DNA of 64,000 bases from Argyresthia goedartella (lineage: Eukaryota; Arthropoda; Insecta; Lepidoptera; Argyresthiidae), in assembly GCA_949825045.1 (NCBI GenBank), contig OX463829.1, positions 17,392,715 through 17,456,714 of the forward strand, in the 5' to 3' direction. The notes below the pieces were generated by a model. It saw only the letters and a program-made list of their open reading frames with translations. It made no database searches and had not been told where the DNA came from. Each line of letters opens with the position of its first letter. The stretch's first letter is position 1. Shown here one piece after another: positions 1 to 9,982 of the stretch. Position numbers and translations under genes: made by a program.

Positions 1-2
1 CA

Positions 3-608
3 ACTAAATACCTTGGTATAACTATAGACTGCAACCTGACATTTAACGAGCAAGCACAGAATCTAGCCAAGCGTATAAGAAAACTAGCCTATGTCTTCAA
101 GCAACTACGACACGTCGCAAGCGATAAACTAATTAACCAAGTATACAAGGCTCTAGTCCAATCACTGTTGACGTACGGAATTACATGCTGGGGTGGATCC
201 CCAAAGACTCACATCTTAGCAGTGGAACAAGCTCAAAGACTTATACTAAAAATCTGTCTCTTCAAACCTTATAGGTTCCCAACCAGAGCTCTACATGAAA
301 TTTCAGACACTCTAACCGTCAGACAACTGTACATATTACATACAACACTAAAACAACATTCTTACACTCCTTACTCAACTGAAATCGGTATAAATCGACG
401 AAATTATGCTGTCTGTTCTGCTGTAAGAAGCAGAACTTTCTTTTTGAACAGATTTCTCGTCTTTCAGGGTCCCAGGCTCTATAACATTATCAATAAAGAT
501 CATAGTATATTTGGTCTATGTAAATTTAAATGTAAGCAAATTATAACTAATTGGCTTTTAACACTAAACTACGAGCAAACTGAAAATATTTTATCTATAA
601 TAAAGTAA
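3..608 (+). CDS. Non-LTR retrotransposon reverse transcriptase, C-terminal part (runs off left edge)
   Basis: The frame is open from base 3 to the TAA at 606-608, giving about 201 residues of the region after the RT catalytic domain. A YLGITID block near residues 3-9 and LLTYGITCWGG near residues 53-63 are typical of the RT thumb and following region in Jockey/CR1-type non-LTR elements. The protein would copy element RNA at a nicked target site. The N-terminal part with endonuclease and the YADD active site lies outside the window. No stop or frameshift is visible in the retained part. The clade within Jockey/CR1 is not certain. It is not the same family as the RT at 59.2-60.5 kb. Confidence 0.75.
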   Translation, partial: TKYLGITIDCNLTFNEQAQNLAKRIRKLAYVFKQLRHVASDKLINQVYKALVQSLLTYGITCWGGSPKTHILAVEQAQRLILKICLFKPYRFPTRALHEISDTLTVRQLYILHTTLKQHSYTPYSTEIGINRRNYAVCSAVRSRTFFLNRFLVFQGPRLYNIINKDHSIFGLCKFKCKQIITNWLLTLNYEQTENILSIIK

Positions 609-908
609 AATCCGCACATACATTTTAAATGGCTGAATACACACAAAACAAAAACAACACTCACACGCATTTTCACCGGCGACCCAGGGAGGGACACATT
701 TCATAATATTATGCTCTCATACATGACATAATTTGTAACTTTTGTTTAGACTCTAACGGTGTTAATGTGAGCAGCTAGTAATCATAACACAGGCATTTTT
801 AATGCTTAGCTTGGTTGTTGGTCTGCTGTATGAAAATAATGTAGCCTATCTGTAATTTATGTTCTTGTTATATACACCTTTGAACTGTAAGATTTTATGA
901 ATAAATAA

Positions 909-941
<33 letters not shown>
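609..941 (+). repeat. 3' UTR and (TTA)n tail of the preceding non-LTR element
   Basis: About 290 bases of AT-rich non-coding sequence follow the RT stop and end in a GAATAAATAAAT signal and then a run of TTA triplets (about 909-941). A simple-repeat tail directly after an AATAAA-like signal is a usual 3' end of non-LTR retrotransposons, so I take this as the element terminus on the right. Confidence 0.55.
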
Positions 942-942
<1 letters not shown>

Positions 943-1049
943 TCCTTTTCTAGTTTTTTTGTATGCTCACAGCAATTATTCAATGTATCAGCAGTTATAT
1001 CCTCAAAACAGTTTTTTAGAAGCTGCAGGAACGTGTTATTATCTAAAAC

Positions 1050-2070
1050 AACATTCTTTGTGGCAAACCTTTCCTTTTACTATGCCCCATGTCATTTCTA
1101 TCGGATTCAGGTCACAATGATATGGCGGCAGTCGTAGTATTTTGTGATCATTCTCCTGTACTAAATTATCAATCTCGTATACTGGGTCAGGGTTAAATAA
1201 CCCTGCAAAATTGCTTTACCACAAGCAACAACATACTTTTTGTGACTCCGGTAGGGTAGGTAATATTATTTGATGATTGACATTCTAAAATTTCATTTTT
1301 TTTATTAACCGAGGTTATTAGAGGTTTGTTAATTTTGCTAGAATGATATCTAGCATTGCCCATGACTATACAGGTGGGTACATTAAAATTGGGTAATAAT
1401 TTATTAAATACCCACTTTTCTAACTTAACTTTATTCATAGCATCAATTATGTATCTTTTTCCTGTAGCTACAGATTTAGATACGCCGGCCTCATTTTCGC
1501 TTTTCCAACATTTCGCATGATTGAGCGAAGTATCAATATAACTTTCATCAAGGTATAGAACAGGCATACCACACTCCCTTACATCTTTGCCTTCATGTAG
1601 GTACCTGTCCCTGGAGGTATGGATGCCATGTTGCTCCACAAGACGCTCCATGTCAATTTTCGGATTCTTAAAGAATGCATACATTTTGTTGGTGGCAGAG
1701 AATCTCTTCGTTTACTCTTACACAAATTTGGTTATAAATATTAAAGGAGCGACATGGAGCGACTTATGGAGCGACATGATATAGTGGCATGGAGGGACAG
1801 GTACCTAAATGAAGTCAAAGATGTAAGTGAGAGTGGTATGCCTGTTCTATGCCTTGATGAATGTTATATAGCAGCCGTTTCAAGCTCGGTACTTCTTTTC
1901 GGACAGCATAAAATTCATCTATTTCATGCCTAATTGCACATTAATCAAAATCATCCAAATTTATTTTATTTTTGGTTTAAGGTTTATTTTTCTTAGGCGT
2001 AGAAAATACAGCTGACGTCTCACCTTCGTTTTGTATTTTCGTTACGGAAGATCGGGATATGTCTAAAATA
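1050..2070 (-). pseudogene. Decayed, rearranged DDE transposase (IS630/Tc1/mariner superfamily)
   Basis: Read on the minus strand from 2070 to 1050, fragments appear in the order of the intact transposase at 6306-7730. First comes an LDDFD-type block followed by an AIRHEIDEFY-like block (about 1990-1870). Next are the first catalytic block LYLDESYID (about 1560-1530) and the second block CIVMGNARYH (about 1370-1340). Last is RLPPYHCDLNPIE (about 1130-1085). In the second block Gly stands where the catalytic Asp is expected, and the frames are broken by stops and deletions, so this copy is dead. The N-terminal block is separated from the rest by a short piece in the opposite orientation (1741-1873). 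Family assignment rests on motif order and the PPYH..NPIE block. Confidence 0.7.
1741..1873 (+). pseudogene. Inverted short fragment of the same transposase
   Basis: On the plus strand this stretch encodes a DRYLNEVKDV block and then GMPVLCLDECYI, which closely matches the minus-strand DRYLHEGKDV and GMPVLYLDESYI at about 1620-1530. It therefore lies head-to-head with the remnant that surrounds it. It is too short to be functional. Confidence 0.6.
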
Positions 2071-2131
2071 CAACAAAATATTTTACTTATAATTAGTTAC
2101 AAATTAGCCAATTCATATTGCACAAACTATA

Positions 2132-2152
2132 TGTAATAATAATAATAATAAT
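2132..2152 (+). repeat. (AAT)n microsatellite
   Basis: A short run of AAT triplets. It separates the decayed transposase on the left from the RTE remnant on the right. Confidence 0.7.
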
Positions 2153-2239
2153 GACGTACCTACCAGTCATGTTGACAACAAGGCAGGCGATAGAGGAAGA
2201 TGAAAAATCCTCCAGACTTTCTATCCGACAAATATTTCG

Positions 2240-2812
2240 ATAGGGCAGGGAATTAACATCTACGGGCATCTACGCTTTGCCGACGACCTCATCCTCCCGA
2301 CCGAGAACTATGTGGATCTTCAGACTATGCTCGACGACCTGCATAAAGCTTTGCTTACGGTAGGCCTCAGTATGAACGTGTCCAAAACAAAGATTTTGTC
2401 AAATCTAAACCTAACATAATCGTAGGTAACTGCCAGCTAGAGACAGTAACCGACTACATCTACTTTATATCTACTCGCAAGTGAAGGAAATCTCGAGACG
2501 CATCCAGCTGGGTTGGGCCGCTTTTGGCAAACTGGAAGACATCTTAAAGTCTAAAATCGCCCAATGCCTCAAAACCCCGGTGTCCCACCAATTTGTTCTG
2601 CCTATACTCACTTACGAATCCGAGACATGGCCGCTCACAAAGGAATTCATGCGCAAAATCATAGTAGCACAAAGGGCAATGGAGCGTGCCATGCTCGGAA
2701 TCTCCCTTCACGACCGAATACCCAACGTGGAGATAGGACGAAGAACCAAGGTCGTAGACGTGGGTAAGCGGATCGCGAGGTTAAACTGGAGATAGGCCCA
2801 TCGCGCCCATAG
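2240..2812 (+). pseudogene. RTE-type non-LTR retrotransposon RT remnant
   Basis: The plus strand encodes HLRFADDLIL followed by a block ending in MNVSKTKI, i.e. the RT active-site region with FADD. After a break near 2400-2480 come VLPILTYESETWPLT and a block with AMERAMLGISLHDR, then RTKVVDVGKRIARLNW. This order (FADD, YGAETW-like, RAMERxMLGISLRD, then RRxxVxDVxxRI) is diagnostic of RTE/BovB-related elements. Frames are broken near 2400 and a stop follows RLNWR at about 2793, so the copy is dead. The usual C-terminal segment with the WWP..RGRPP motif is found in reversed orientation just downstream. Confidence 0.75.
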
Positions 2813-3124
2813 CACCCAGCAAAGTAGGTTCTTACCTACTTTGCTGGGCGCTAGTGGATGAGGCCGGCGTAGGACCGCGTCAAGTAGCGTGCTGCGTCGT
2901 CCGAACACAGGGCAGGTGGTCTGCCTCTTGGTCGAGTTGCGTCCCTTGGCCACCATTCCGTCACTGCTTTTGACCACCTTCCGTCTTCCCTCCTGGCCAA
3001 GTGTCGCGCCTATCTAAAGTTTTACCTCGCGATCCGCTTACCCACGTCTATTACCTTAGGTTCTTACCTACTTTGCTCGGCGCTAGTGGATGAGGCTGGC
3101 GTAGGACCGCGTCAAATAGCGTGC
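2757..3124. repeat. Foldback and direct-repeat rearrangement of the RTE 3' end
   Basis: Three relations are visible. A 30-bp segment at about 2757-2786 recurs inverted at about 3020-3050. CCCAGCAAAGTAGG at 2816-2829 pairs with CCTACTTTGCTGGG at 2835-2848. A block of about 67 bp at 2829-2892 recurs in direct orientation at 3058-3124 with only a few differences. In between, the minus strand encodes WWPRDATRPRGRPP, the RTE C-terminal motif, opposite to the RT on the left. This looks like an inversion plus duplication of one RTE copy. Confidence 0.65.
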
Positions 3125-3149
3125 TGAAGAGGAGGCCTATACTCAACAG

Positions 3150-3575
3150 ATAGACAAAGTTTTGTGGAGATTCCTCCATAATTTTCTCAAATATTACGAA
3201 ATTTCCATGGCCTTTTTCATCCCTCGGAGGTTTGTAGACACAAACAATAATATGGCTATCTAGCTCACTCAACCCAGGATACCTCTTGTCTTTCAACAGT
3301 AAGTGTAAGAATATCTTTCCGTTGTTTCACCTTAATATTATTTTTTATTAAGATTAAAGAACCACCTCTATAAGTAGTCTTTCTATAAGTAACAACTGAC
3401 AATTTTGTAATTATTTATTTTAAGTCATGATATTTTCCCTTAGCTACCAGTGTTCTGTAACACAAATATCAATGTCAGATTTTTTTAGAAACAATTCTAA
3501 TACAAGTTTTTCGCCAGTTAGCCCCTGGATGATTTGATGGGAAATTTTTAAATGGGGCTTACGCTTTGACATATT
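3150..3575 (-). pseudogene. Non-LTR apurinic-like endonuclease (EEP) remnant
   Basis: On the minus strand, starting near 3570, an N-terminal block reads LKISHQIIQGLTGEKL, then DIDICVTEHW, then a stop. Lower down RGGSLILIKNNIKVK and finally DSHIIVCVYKPPRD follow in changed frames. The order (HQNIQGL-like, TEHWL, GG, VYRPP) is that of the EEP endonuclease at the start of non-LTR ORF2, which nicks target DNA. At least one stop and one frameshift make it inactive. The ORF at 3985-4473 on the same strand lies just upstream and may be the tail of the same element's ORF1. Confidence 0.6.
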
Positions 3576-3984
3576 TAGTGGCTCTCGTATGCTATAGATT
3601 TCCTCTATTGTCTTATGAATGAACTATTTTAAATTACTTGGAACAGATTCCAATGTTGCATAAAAATATATTATTAAGCGGTGAATTCCCAATACCTCTA
3701 TTGCATGTCATCTTACCCTTAAAATAAGCAGGTTTCTTAATAATCTGTTCAATAAAAACAGCTGATGTCAAGTTGAACTAGGTTAAACCTAAACATATAT
3801 TATATGCCAACAATGTAGCTACTAATTTTCTATACTTATTAGACAGGTACAACATATCCTGAGTCAGAGTAAAGTTATGAATAAAATTATTCATGTCGAA
3901 ATATAAAATAGCATCGCTGTGAAGACACGTTTAATTAAATAAATGAATATTGATTCTATGCACAGATTTGTTTTGTTGTTCGGT

Positions 3985-4473
3985 CTAATTACAGCCACAT
4001 GGAAAATTTATAAATTTGCATTTCATCCTGCAATGTAAGTCTAGAAGTGTTTCAACACTTTTATTCAAATCGTTCTGACTAATGTTTATTACAATAATTG
4101 CAATAGTGCTGTACTCATCATAGATACCACGACTATTTATATTGACAAGATCCACAAATGAACTATTTGGACAGCCAATGTTCGTTACTTTTTTTGTTAA
4201 GCCGGTAATGTAGTAGAGGTCCAAGCACCTAATTTGGTGGAGAACAATAGAGTTTTTCTCTGAGCACTTATTTCGGTAGTTGGCGGTACACGAGTGGAGG
4301 TGCGATGCACGTGCCGGCGGGTGGCGCGGCATTCGCGGCAGCGAGCGAACGAAAGTACTGAGCTGGTAAATTCCTTTGTTATTCAAATTCACGTTCGAAT
4401 AACGGCTCGGTGGATGATGCAATCTTCTTTGTGACAGAGAAAACTGGCCGCAAACACTTCCCGTTTCATACAC
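3985..4473 (-). other. Unrecognised ORF, possibly ORF1 tail of the same non-LTR element
   Basis: A 162-residue open frame. The second half contains a regular hydrophobic stretch (TIAIIVINISQNDL) and a cysteine-bearing end (CRMKCKF, then FPCGCN). I do not recognise a family. Its position about 400 bases upstream of the endonuclease remnant, on the same strand, suggests an ORF1 remnant. This is positional inference only. Confidence 0.25.
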
Positions 4474-4665
4474 CCTAACAACATTTTTTTACCATATTTA
4501 TGCCCTAATTAGGAATAAAATTATAATTAAAATCAGTTGCCGTTTCTTTGACAGCTAACTGGCCGGAAAAAAATTAAGGGCACCAAACTGGGGAGACTAT
4601 TTCGAGATAATTGTGATTTATGACCAAACAACTTTTATTCACACCTAAAAAAATGTAACCAATTA

Positions 4666-4885
4666 ATGACCCCACCGAGGGGCACGGGCTTTTACCCGGA
4701 TAAGAGTAAGATTGAGCCATACTCCACCAAGCTGGCTCAGTGCGGGTTGATGGAAGGGTGTAGGGCTTGTGGCCAACCCGACCAACTGTCAGGAGTTATC
4801 AAGCTGCCTCTGACACAGCTTTACGACTACTACCACCGAGTAGCGATAGTAGCCGGGACCAACAGCTTAACCTGTTGGCTCGGGT
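4666..4885. repeat. Dispersed repeat R1, copy 1
   Basis: This segment (GGGGCACGGG ... AGCTTTACGACTACT ... AGTAGCCGGGACCAACAG) recurs at 13508-13760 with the same block order, and its tail blocks recur at 8696-8780. It is a multi-copy repeat rather than a gene. The 82-codon ORF in it is not conserved between copies. Confidence 0.7.
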
Positions 4886-4919
4886 GTCGCCCTGTCGGCT
4901 CACTCGATAGATGAATATG

Positions 4920-5340
4920 GCGATAAAAAACGATGTGTCGTGGCGGCCAGCGAAAATACTTGACTAGGTTCCTAAATGAGGGATTACATGAAAACTAATT
5001 AGAATTACAATGTGAAGTAAAGTAAAATCAGTTCTTTATTAATGCCTTTATTTCATTTTGTCATCCTTTGCCTCATGAGACCTAGGTCTCACATATTTAT
5101 AGGCCGTTGTTTTTTTTAAATTTATTTTACCTATTACTGAGGATAAGTAGAAACCAAAATTGTTATCTTTATTACCCTAGATATATTTGTCATCCACCTA
5201 GACTTTTCTTAGGCCTCTCATAGAATATTACTTACCAAAACCATGGACCAACAAACACACACACACCACCGTATACAAAAAAATTACTCAGCTAGAAAGA
5301 CAAAATTCTGTATTATTTATAGATGTCACTACTACCTCGC
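4920..5340. other. Non-coding, no feature seen
   Basis: AT-rich sequence with a short CA run (about 5256-5270). I see no coding motif or terminal repeat here. Confidence 0.4.
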
Positions 5341-5760
5341 CCGTTATCTGTACCATACAATAAATACTCGGAGCTTAGGCTGACGGCGTAGTATAACCCA
5401 TCGTAATATCGACGAAAAATCAGAGATGGCGCTTTTACTATTGCTTACGAGGGAGCGACCAAATCAACGCACATACACACAAGTGTACAGTACCTAACAC
5501 CTACACAATACAAATGAATGCGCAAGAGACGTGTCGCAACGCATATAAATACGTGCTCAGACGCATAAGCCTTGTTTGAGGAAGTGTATTCTTTAGTGTG
5601 ATACCACTCTGTCCATAGATCGCTAGCTCTAGTTAGAAGATCTGCTCAGCTCGTGAAGTCACGCGCTCGTTGCCCAGGCATAGCGCCTTGTAACGTGCGC
5701 TGCCCCCGATCGCCCGCGCGGCTGCGACGGCGAAGCGGCGCATGTTACTTGGGTTGCCTT
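5340..5760 (+). promoter_or_regulatory. Promoter-like stretch with TATA box (possible solo LTR or 5' leader)
   Basis: A TATAAATA motif at about 5545 sits in a segment that becomes GC-rich downstream (about 5640-5745), resembling a TATA promoter followed by a transcribed leader. No long ORF follows. It could be part of a solo LTR, but I could not find paired LTRs, TG...CA ends or a target-site duplication. Confidence 0.25.
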
Positions 5761-5761
5761 A

Positions 5762-5821
5762 ACCTTACCTTACCTAACCTAATGGTTAGGTTAGGTTAGT
5801 TAGGTAGGTAGGTAGGTAGGT
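5762..5821. repeat. TTAGG-like inverted telomeric-type and TAGG simple repeats
   Basis: CCTTACCTTACCTAACCTAA is followed at once by GGTTAGGTTAGGTTAGTTAGG and then four GTAG units. The centre is a head-to-head pair of CCTAA/TTAGG-like repeats, the motif of most insect telomeres, but only a few units long. Confidence 0.6.
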
Positions 5822-5995
5822 GATAAATTAAAATGAGAGCTATGATTTTTCTAAGTCGCTTAAATAGATTAAATATGCAAGAATAATTGATTAATTAGTC
5901 ACTAATTAGATAGTGTGTACAAGAGCTGCCCCTGGCGGCCGGGCCGGCCCCCCCGCCTAGGGTGCGCCAGTCCGATTTGGGGTAGATAATTAGTA

Positions 5996-6107
5996 AATTT
6001 AGGTTAAGTTAAAAAATTTAGCAAAACAAAGTTAGGTTGAGTTGAAATATTTAGCAAAAAAGTTAGGTTAAGTTGAAATATTTAGCGAAAAAGTTGGGTT
6101 GAGTTGA
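5996..6107 (+). repeat. Tandem repeat of about 33 bp
   Basis: Three to four diverged units of a GTTAGGTTAAGTTGAAATAT-like sequence followed by TTAGCAAAAAA lie in tandem. They end immediately before a TGACGTCA palindrome at about 6123-6130. Confidence 0.6.
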
Positions 6108-6305
6108 AAGTCTCATAGGGGATGACGTCATCAAATATTTTGTTGATATTTATGTTAGATTTTGTGATAAACTTCATGGACTCGTGTATTAATGCAGGCC
6201 ACCTATATATATATTTTTTTGACTTTACATTTCACTCTTGTCTGTCATTTTTGTAAATAATAAACATTGATTTTATTCGATCCACATTAACAATTTATAA
6301 CATAC

Positions 6306-7730
6306 ATGCCGAAAGCACTAAGAAAAGGGAAACGTTTAGATCGGCAAGCCTGCGAAGTTATTTTCAATGTTTATTTATATTTCTTAACTGAAAATGATAA
6401 ATTCAAACATACCAACTATACTGCTTACTTTTGTAAAGTCCAAAAACGAGTTTCGGAGGCCAGTGGAATTTCTCAACGAACAGTAAATAAAATATTGCAA
6501 AAAGAATACATAAATCAATCCACCTCCAATAGTCCGAAGTCGGAAAAGTTGGGTAGACCAAATAAATTATTTTGTCTAGGTCTTGACGATTTTGACTACA
6601 ACGTTATACGCCGATTAGTGTATAATTTCCATTTGATATACAAACAAGTACCTACAATTAAAGCCCTGAAGTCCAAGTTATCCGAAGCCATAAATTTTAA
6701 GGGATGTGACTTTACGCTAAGAAAAATTCTTAGAAAAATTCTTAGAAAAATGGGATTTCGGTATAAAAAAGTTGAAAACAACAGAAAATTACTTATCGAG
6801 AAAGATGATGTTCGTTTAAAAAGAGTAAAGTTTTTAGCCGCGATAAAAAAGTACAGATTGCAAGGGAGAGAGATTGTTTATATGGATGAAACATACATCC
6901 ATACCTCACATTTGGCAGGTAAAGGCTGGGCTGACTCGTCAGAAAACGGAGTGAAACAGTTAATTTCTAAAGGACAACGTCTTATAATAGTGCACGCTGG
7001 TAGTAGAAAGGGGTTTATACTTGGGGCATTGTTAATGTATCAGTCTACTGATAAAAAAGGTGACTATCACAACGCGATGAACAATGAAAACTATGAAAAA
7101 TGGCTTCGTAATCAACTCATTCCAAACTTAGCTCCACATTCGGTACTAGTAGTAGATAATGCTGCATATCATAATAAGTACGTAGAAAAACCTCCTAATT
7201 CAAATACCAGGACGCAAGACATGATTGATTGGCTATCCAAACATAACGTTCCGATGGATCCGTCATTAACAAAACTTGAAATATATGAAATTATTTGCAA
7301 GTACAAACAAGACTTTGCAGAATACTCTATAGATAAACTTATGAACGAATATGGACACAGCGTACTAAGATTGCCACCATATCATCCTGATTTCAATCCG
7401 ATTGAAAACATATGGTCTCAAATAAAGGGATACGTATCCAAAATGAATATGACTACTGTGAAACAATTGGTACAGGAAAAGGTTAATATGATTGGTTCCG
7501 ATGTTTGGGCCAAAGTATGTGACCACGCCATCAAATGCGAAAACGAGTACCGAAAACACGAACCTGAGTTGGAAAATTATATGGCTAGTTTTGTAATCAC
7601 CGTTCATGAAAACTCTAACGATGATACACCAGAAAATAGTTCTGATTCTGACTGTGATATGGAAGTTGGAAGTATTGTTTCGCATCACACTGTCCACCCC
7701 GCTCCTCCTCCTCTTATCCCGCTGTCATAA
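6306..7730 (+). CDS. Intact DD82E transposase (IS630/Tc1/mariner superfamily)
   Basis: A 474-residue uninterrupted ORF. The N-terminal 150 residues carry an HTH-like region with ISQRTVNKIL near residues 58-67. Catalytic residues are visible as VYMDETYIH (D194), VLVVDNAAYH (D284) and NPIENIW (E367). Counting gives 82 residues between the second Asp and the Glu, a DD82E spacing like that reported for Sailor-type elements. RLPPYHPDFNP just before the Glu is typical of the superfamily. It would cut and paste its own element at TA sites. A 12-bp in-frame duplication (AAAAATTCTTAG repeated near 6721-6745) adds four residues before MGFRYKK. I could not find terminal inverted repeats, so element borders are unknown. 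The start at 6306 gives a lysine/arginine-rich N-terminus usual for these proteins. Confidence 0.88.
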   Translation: MPKALRKGKRLDRQACEVIFNVYLYFLTENDKFKHTNYTAYFCKVQKRVSEASGISQRTVNKILQKEYINQSTSNSPKSEKLGRPNKLFCLGLDDFDYNVIRRLVYNFHLIYKQVPTIKALKSKLSEAINFKGCDFTLRKILRKILRKMGFRYKKVENNRKLLIEKDDVRLKRVKFLAAIKKYRLQGREIVYMDETYIHTSHLAGKGWADSSENGVKQLISKGQRLIIVHAGSRKGFILGALLMYQSTDKKGDYHNAMNNENYEKWLRNQLIPNLAPHSVLVVDNAAYHNKYVEKPPNSNTRTQDMIDWLSKHNVPMDPSLTKLEIYEIICKYKQDFAEYSIDKLMNEYGHSVLRLPPYHPDFNPIENIWSQIKGYVSKMNMTTVKQLVQEKVNMIGSDVWAKVCDHAIKCENEYRKHEPELENYMASFVITVHENSNDDTPENSSDSDCDMEVGSIVSHHTVHPAPPPLIPLS

Positions 7731-8250
7731 TCGAAGTCGTTCATCCAATCAGAAAATCATATATTTATTTATATTAATTTCTCTGCTGGTTTGTTTTGTT
7801 TTATGTTGAGGTGTCTTTTTTGTTATGTCATAGTATTTTTAATTAATTACAAAAAATTATTGTTATAAAAAAGGTCTGCAAAATCCTACTGTAGTTTTGA
7901 CTTATAGTTAGACTTTTGGGATTCCAATCCTTATAGAATCATTAGATCATCCCAACCGGAATTTGGTTTTTATCAGTGCGTTTTATTGAAATAAAACGTC
8001 CTCAGTAACTAGTTATATTTTTGTTTACCTAACGAATTCTTTATATGATAGAATCGTGGTGGTTTTAACATCTCAGTGTAATATACGTCAAACGGGCAAT
8101 TTGACATTTGACATTGATAAATAAAGTCTGCGATTTATTTGATACCTACACGTAATTTAATAATACAGTAATTCATAGACACATCGGCACCATTCGGGTG
8201 TTATCGTTATTCCGAGTTTTGCCGATAGGAAAGGATTATTCACTACATCT
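7731..8250. other. Non-coding 3' flank of the DD82E transposase
   Basis: AT-rich, no ORF of note and no terminal repeat matching the sequence upstream of 6306. No polyadenylation site is assigned. Confidence 0.35.
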
Positions 8251-8341
8251 GTATGCTACTCTCAATATTAGGCTTAAAGCCAGGTAAGTATGTATAATAA
8301 CAATTTTATTTTCAGGTAAAATTGCTATATTTTATGCTCTA
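8251..8341 (+). repeat. Repeat R2 (hairpin family), left arm
   Basis: About 90 bp almost identical to 21207-21297. It contains the arm TTAGGCTTAAAGCCAGGTAA seen in full hairpin form at 20846-20948. The right arm is missing here. Confidence 0.7.
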
Positions 8342-8695
8342 TTTCTGAGGGGGTTACCACAATATTTTTCCGATTCGAATTACGTTCAAAATAAGAACAT
8401 CACCTTGGCAATTCGCCATAATGGGCTTTATTTACATAATACCAAGACTTTGTTTAAGACGGTCACGGCAATTTTGCGGAAAAAATTTGGTTCCTAATCT
8501 GAATCGGCATAAGACGTGGTAACCAGGAGGGTTACTACTACAGGTCGGAACTACCCATATCCAACAAATAATGAGGATCCGCTTATGAGCACTATTTCCG
8601 GGAGGGCGCGAGTTTTCGTACAAAGTACGGAAAGTATCAAATGCCAGGTGGGTGCGACGATAAAGATTATTTTCTCGTATGGAGAGTCTCTTTAT

Positions 8696-8780
8696 CGGAG
8701 CCAACAGTTTAAGGTGTCAAACGAAACACGGAAGCGTCCGAAACAAATGCCACATAGAACGGACACCCATCCAGTGCCAG
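8696..8780 (+). repeat. Dispersed repeat R1, fragment
   Basis: Blocks GAGCCAACAGTTTAA, CGAAACACGGAAGC and AATGCCACATAGAA match the 3' part of the copy at 13508-13760. Confidence 0.55.
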
Positions 8781-9059
8781 TATCGGGCAGGTGTTGCTAC
8801 CCGCACGATCGTTTCCGATGTGCGAATTCCGCTAGGCCACGGACGCTTCCATACGGATATTCGGATATTATGGATATTCCAGTAATTCTTTTGTCACTAA
8901 ACATATAAAGGATTACTGTAATATCCGTAAAAATAGAATCTCCTTCATTTGTCCTCTACAGCTCATTTTCGTCTCTTTGTGAAACAACGTAACTCTTTGT
9001 GTTGAATTCCCTTCGCCATTAAGTTGGCTGTCCTGTAAAACAGTAAATTGTCAAGTTTT

Positions 9060-9780
9060 CTCGTCAAGTCTAGTACTCTGTTGTCAGTCGGAACGTAACC
9101 AAATATTGATATTAGATATTAGGTGTTATTTTCAAAAAGGAGGAGCTTCTCAATTCGACTGTTTTCTTTGTTTGTTACGAGATTATTCCGTCAATTATGA
9201 ATCGATTTTGATGATTCTTGTTTTGATTGGTAGGTCATACTTCAGAGGTGTCCCATATAAATTTTATCAAAATTATAATGGTCTTAGTAAAATCCTAAGA
9301 TGATAAGAAGGCTATTATACCTTGTGTAATAAATGTGTTTAAGGTCCACTCAAGGAGATGATCAATCTTTAGCATTTCGGCAGCATTCATCGTAAGTTTT
9401 AAACAGTTTTACAAATGATATTATTTGGGACCTGTGCTAAATATACGTAAAAACTGAAAAACAATCCATCATTTTTGATCGACTTTTTAACAATTTTCTG
9501 AAATGTTTTTGTTAGGAATGTTCCATAGTGACATGTGATTTGCCGGTGGGAAGATCAAAATAAATCGCAATCGTAGTAAAATATTACAGTTGATCTGAGT
9601 GACATTGATTTTTTCGTTCAGAAAGTAACCATTCAGAAATGTTGATCAATCGACATCACGGGGGCGTTATTTATAAAAATATTTAAAAAAGTATTTAGAC
9701 ATCTAATACTCACAATATTAAAATTACGTTTATTAAAATAGGCTGAAATTTCATAACATAAAATAAAAAGTAGTGCCTAT
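9060..9780 (+). repeat. Dispersed repeat R3, copy 1
   Basis: Blocks such as GATTATTCCGTCAATTATGA, AATCGATTTTGATGAT and TATAAATTTTATC, and further right ATGTTGATCAATCGAC and TTTAGACATCTA, recur in the same order at 22066-23470. The spacing between the two block groups differs, so one copy has lost or gained sequence. No coding potential was recognised. Confidence 0.6.
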
Positions 9781-9960
9781 ATTTATTTAGGATCATCCAT
9801 TCGCCATCTCACCGATCTCATTCGCCGCTTAGCTCACTCCGCGAAGCCAGCTGGCCATGGAACGCAAATACCACTTATCTGTGAAACTCTTTCTTAGTGG
9901 AAGGCCGAGACTATTTTACTCCATTACGCGTACCAGTTACGTTATGCAGCCTTTATGTAA

Positions 9961-9982
9961 ATGTTATGTTATGTTATGTTAC
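9961..9982 (+). repeat. (ATGTT)n microsatellite
   Basis: Four perfect ATGTT units. Confidence 0.75.

Noticed and set aside
5640..5750. Short minus-strand frame beginning MRRFAVAAARAIGG
   Set aside because: Only about 36 codons, GC-driven composition, and no matching splice or promoter signal on that strand.
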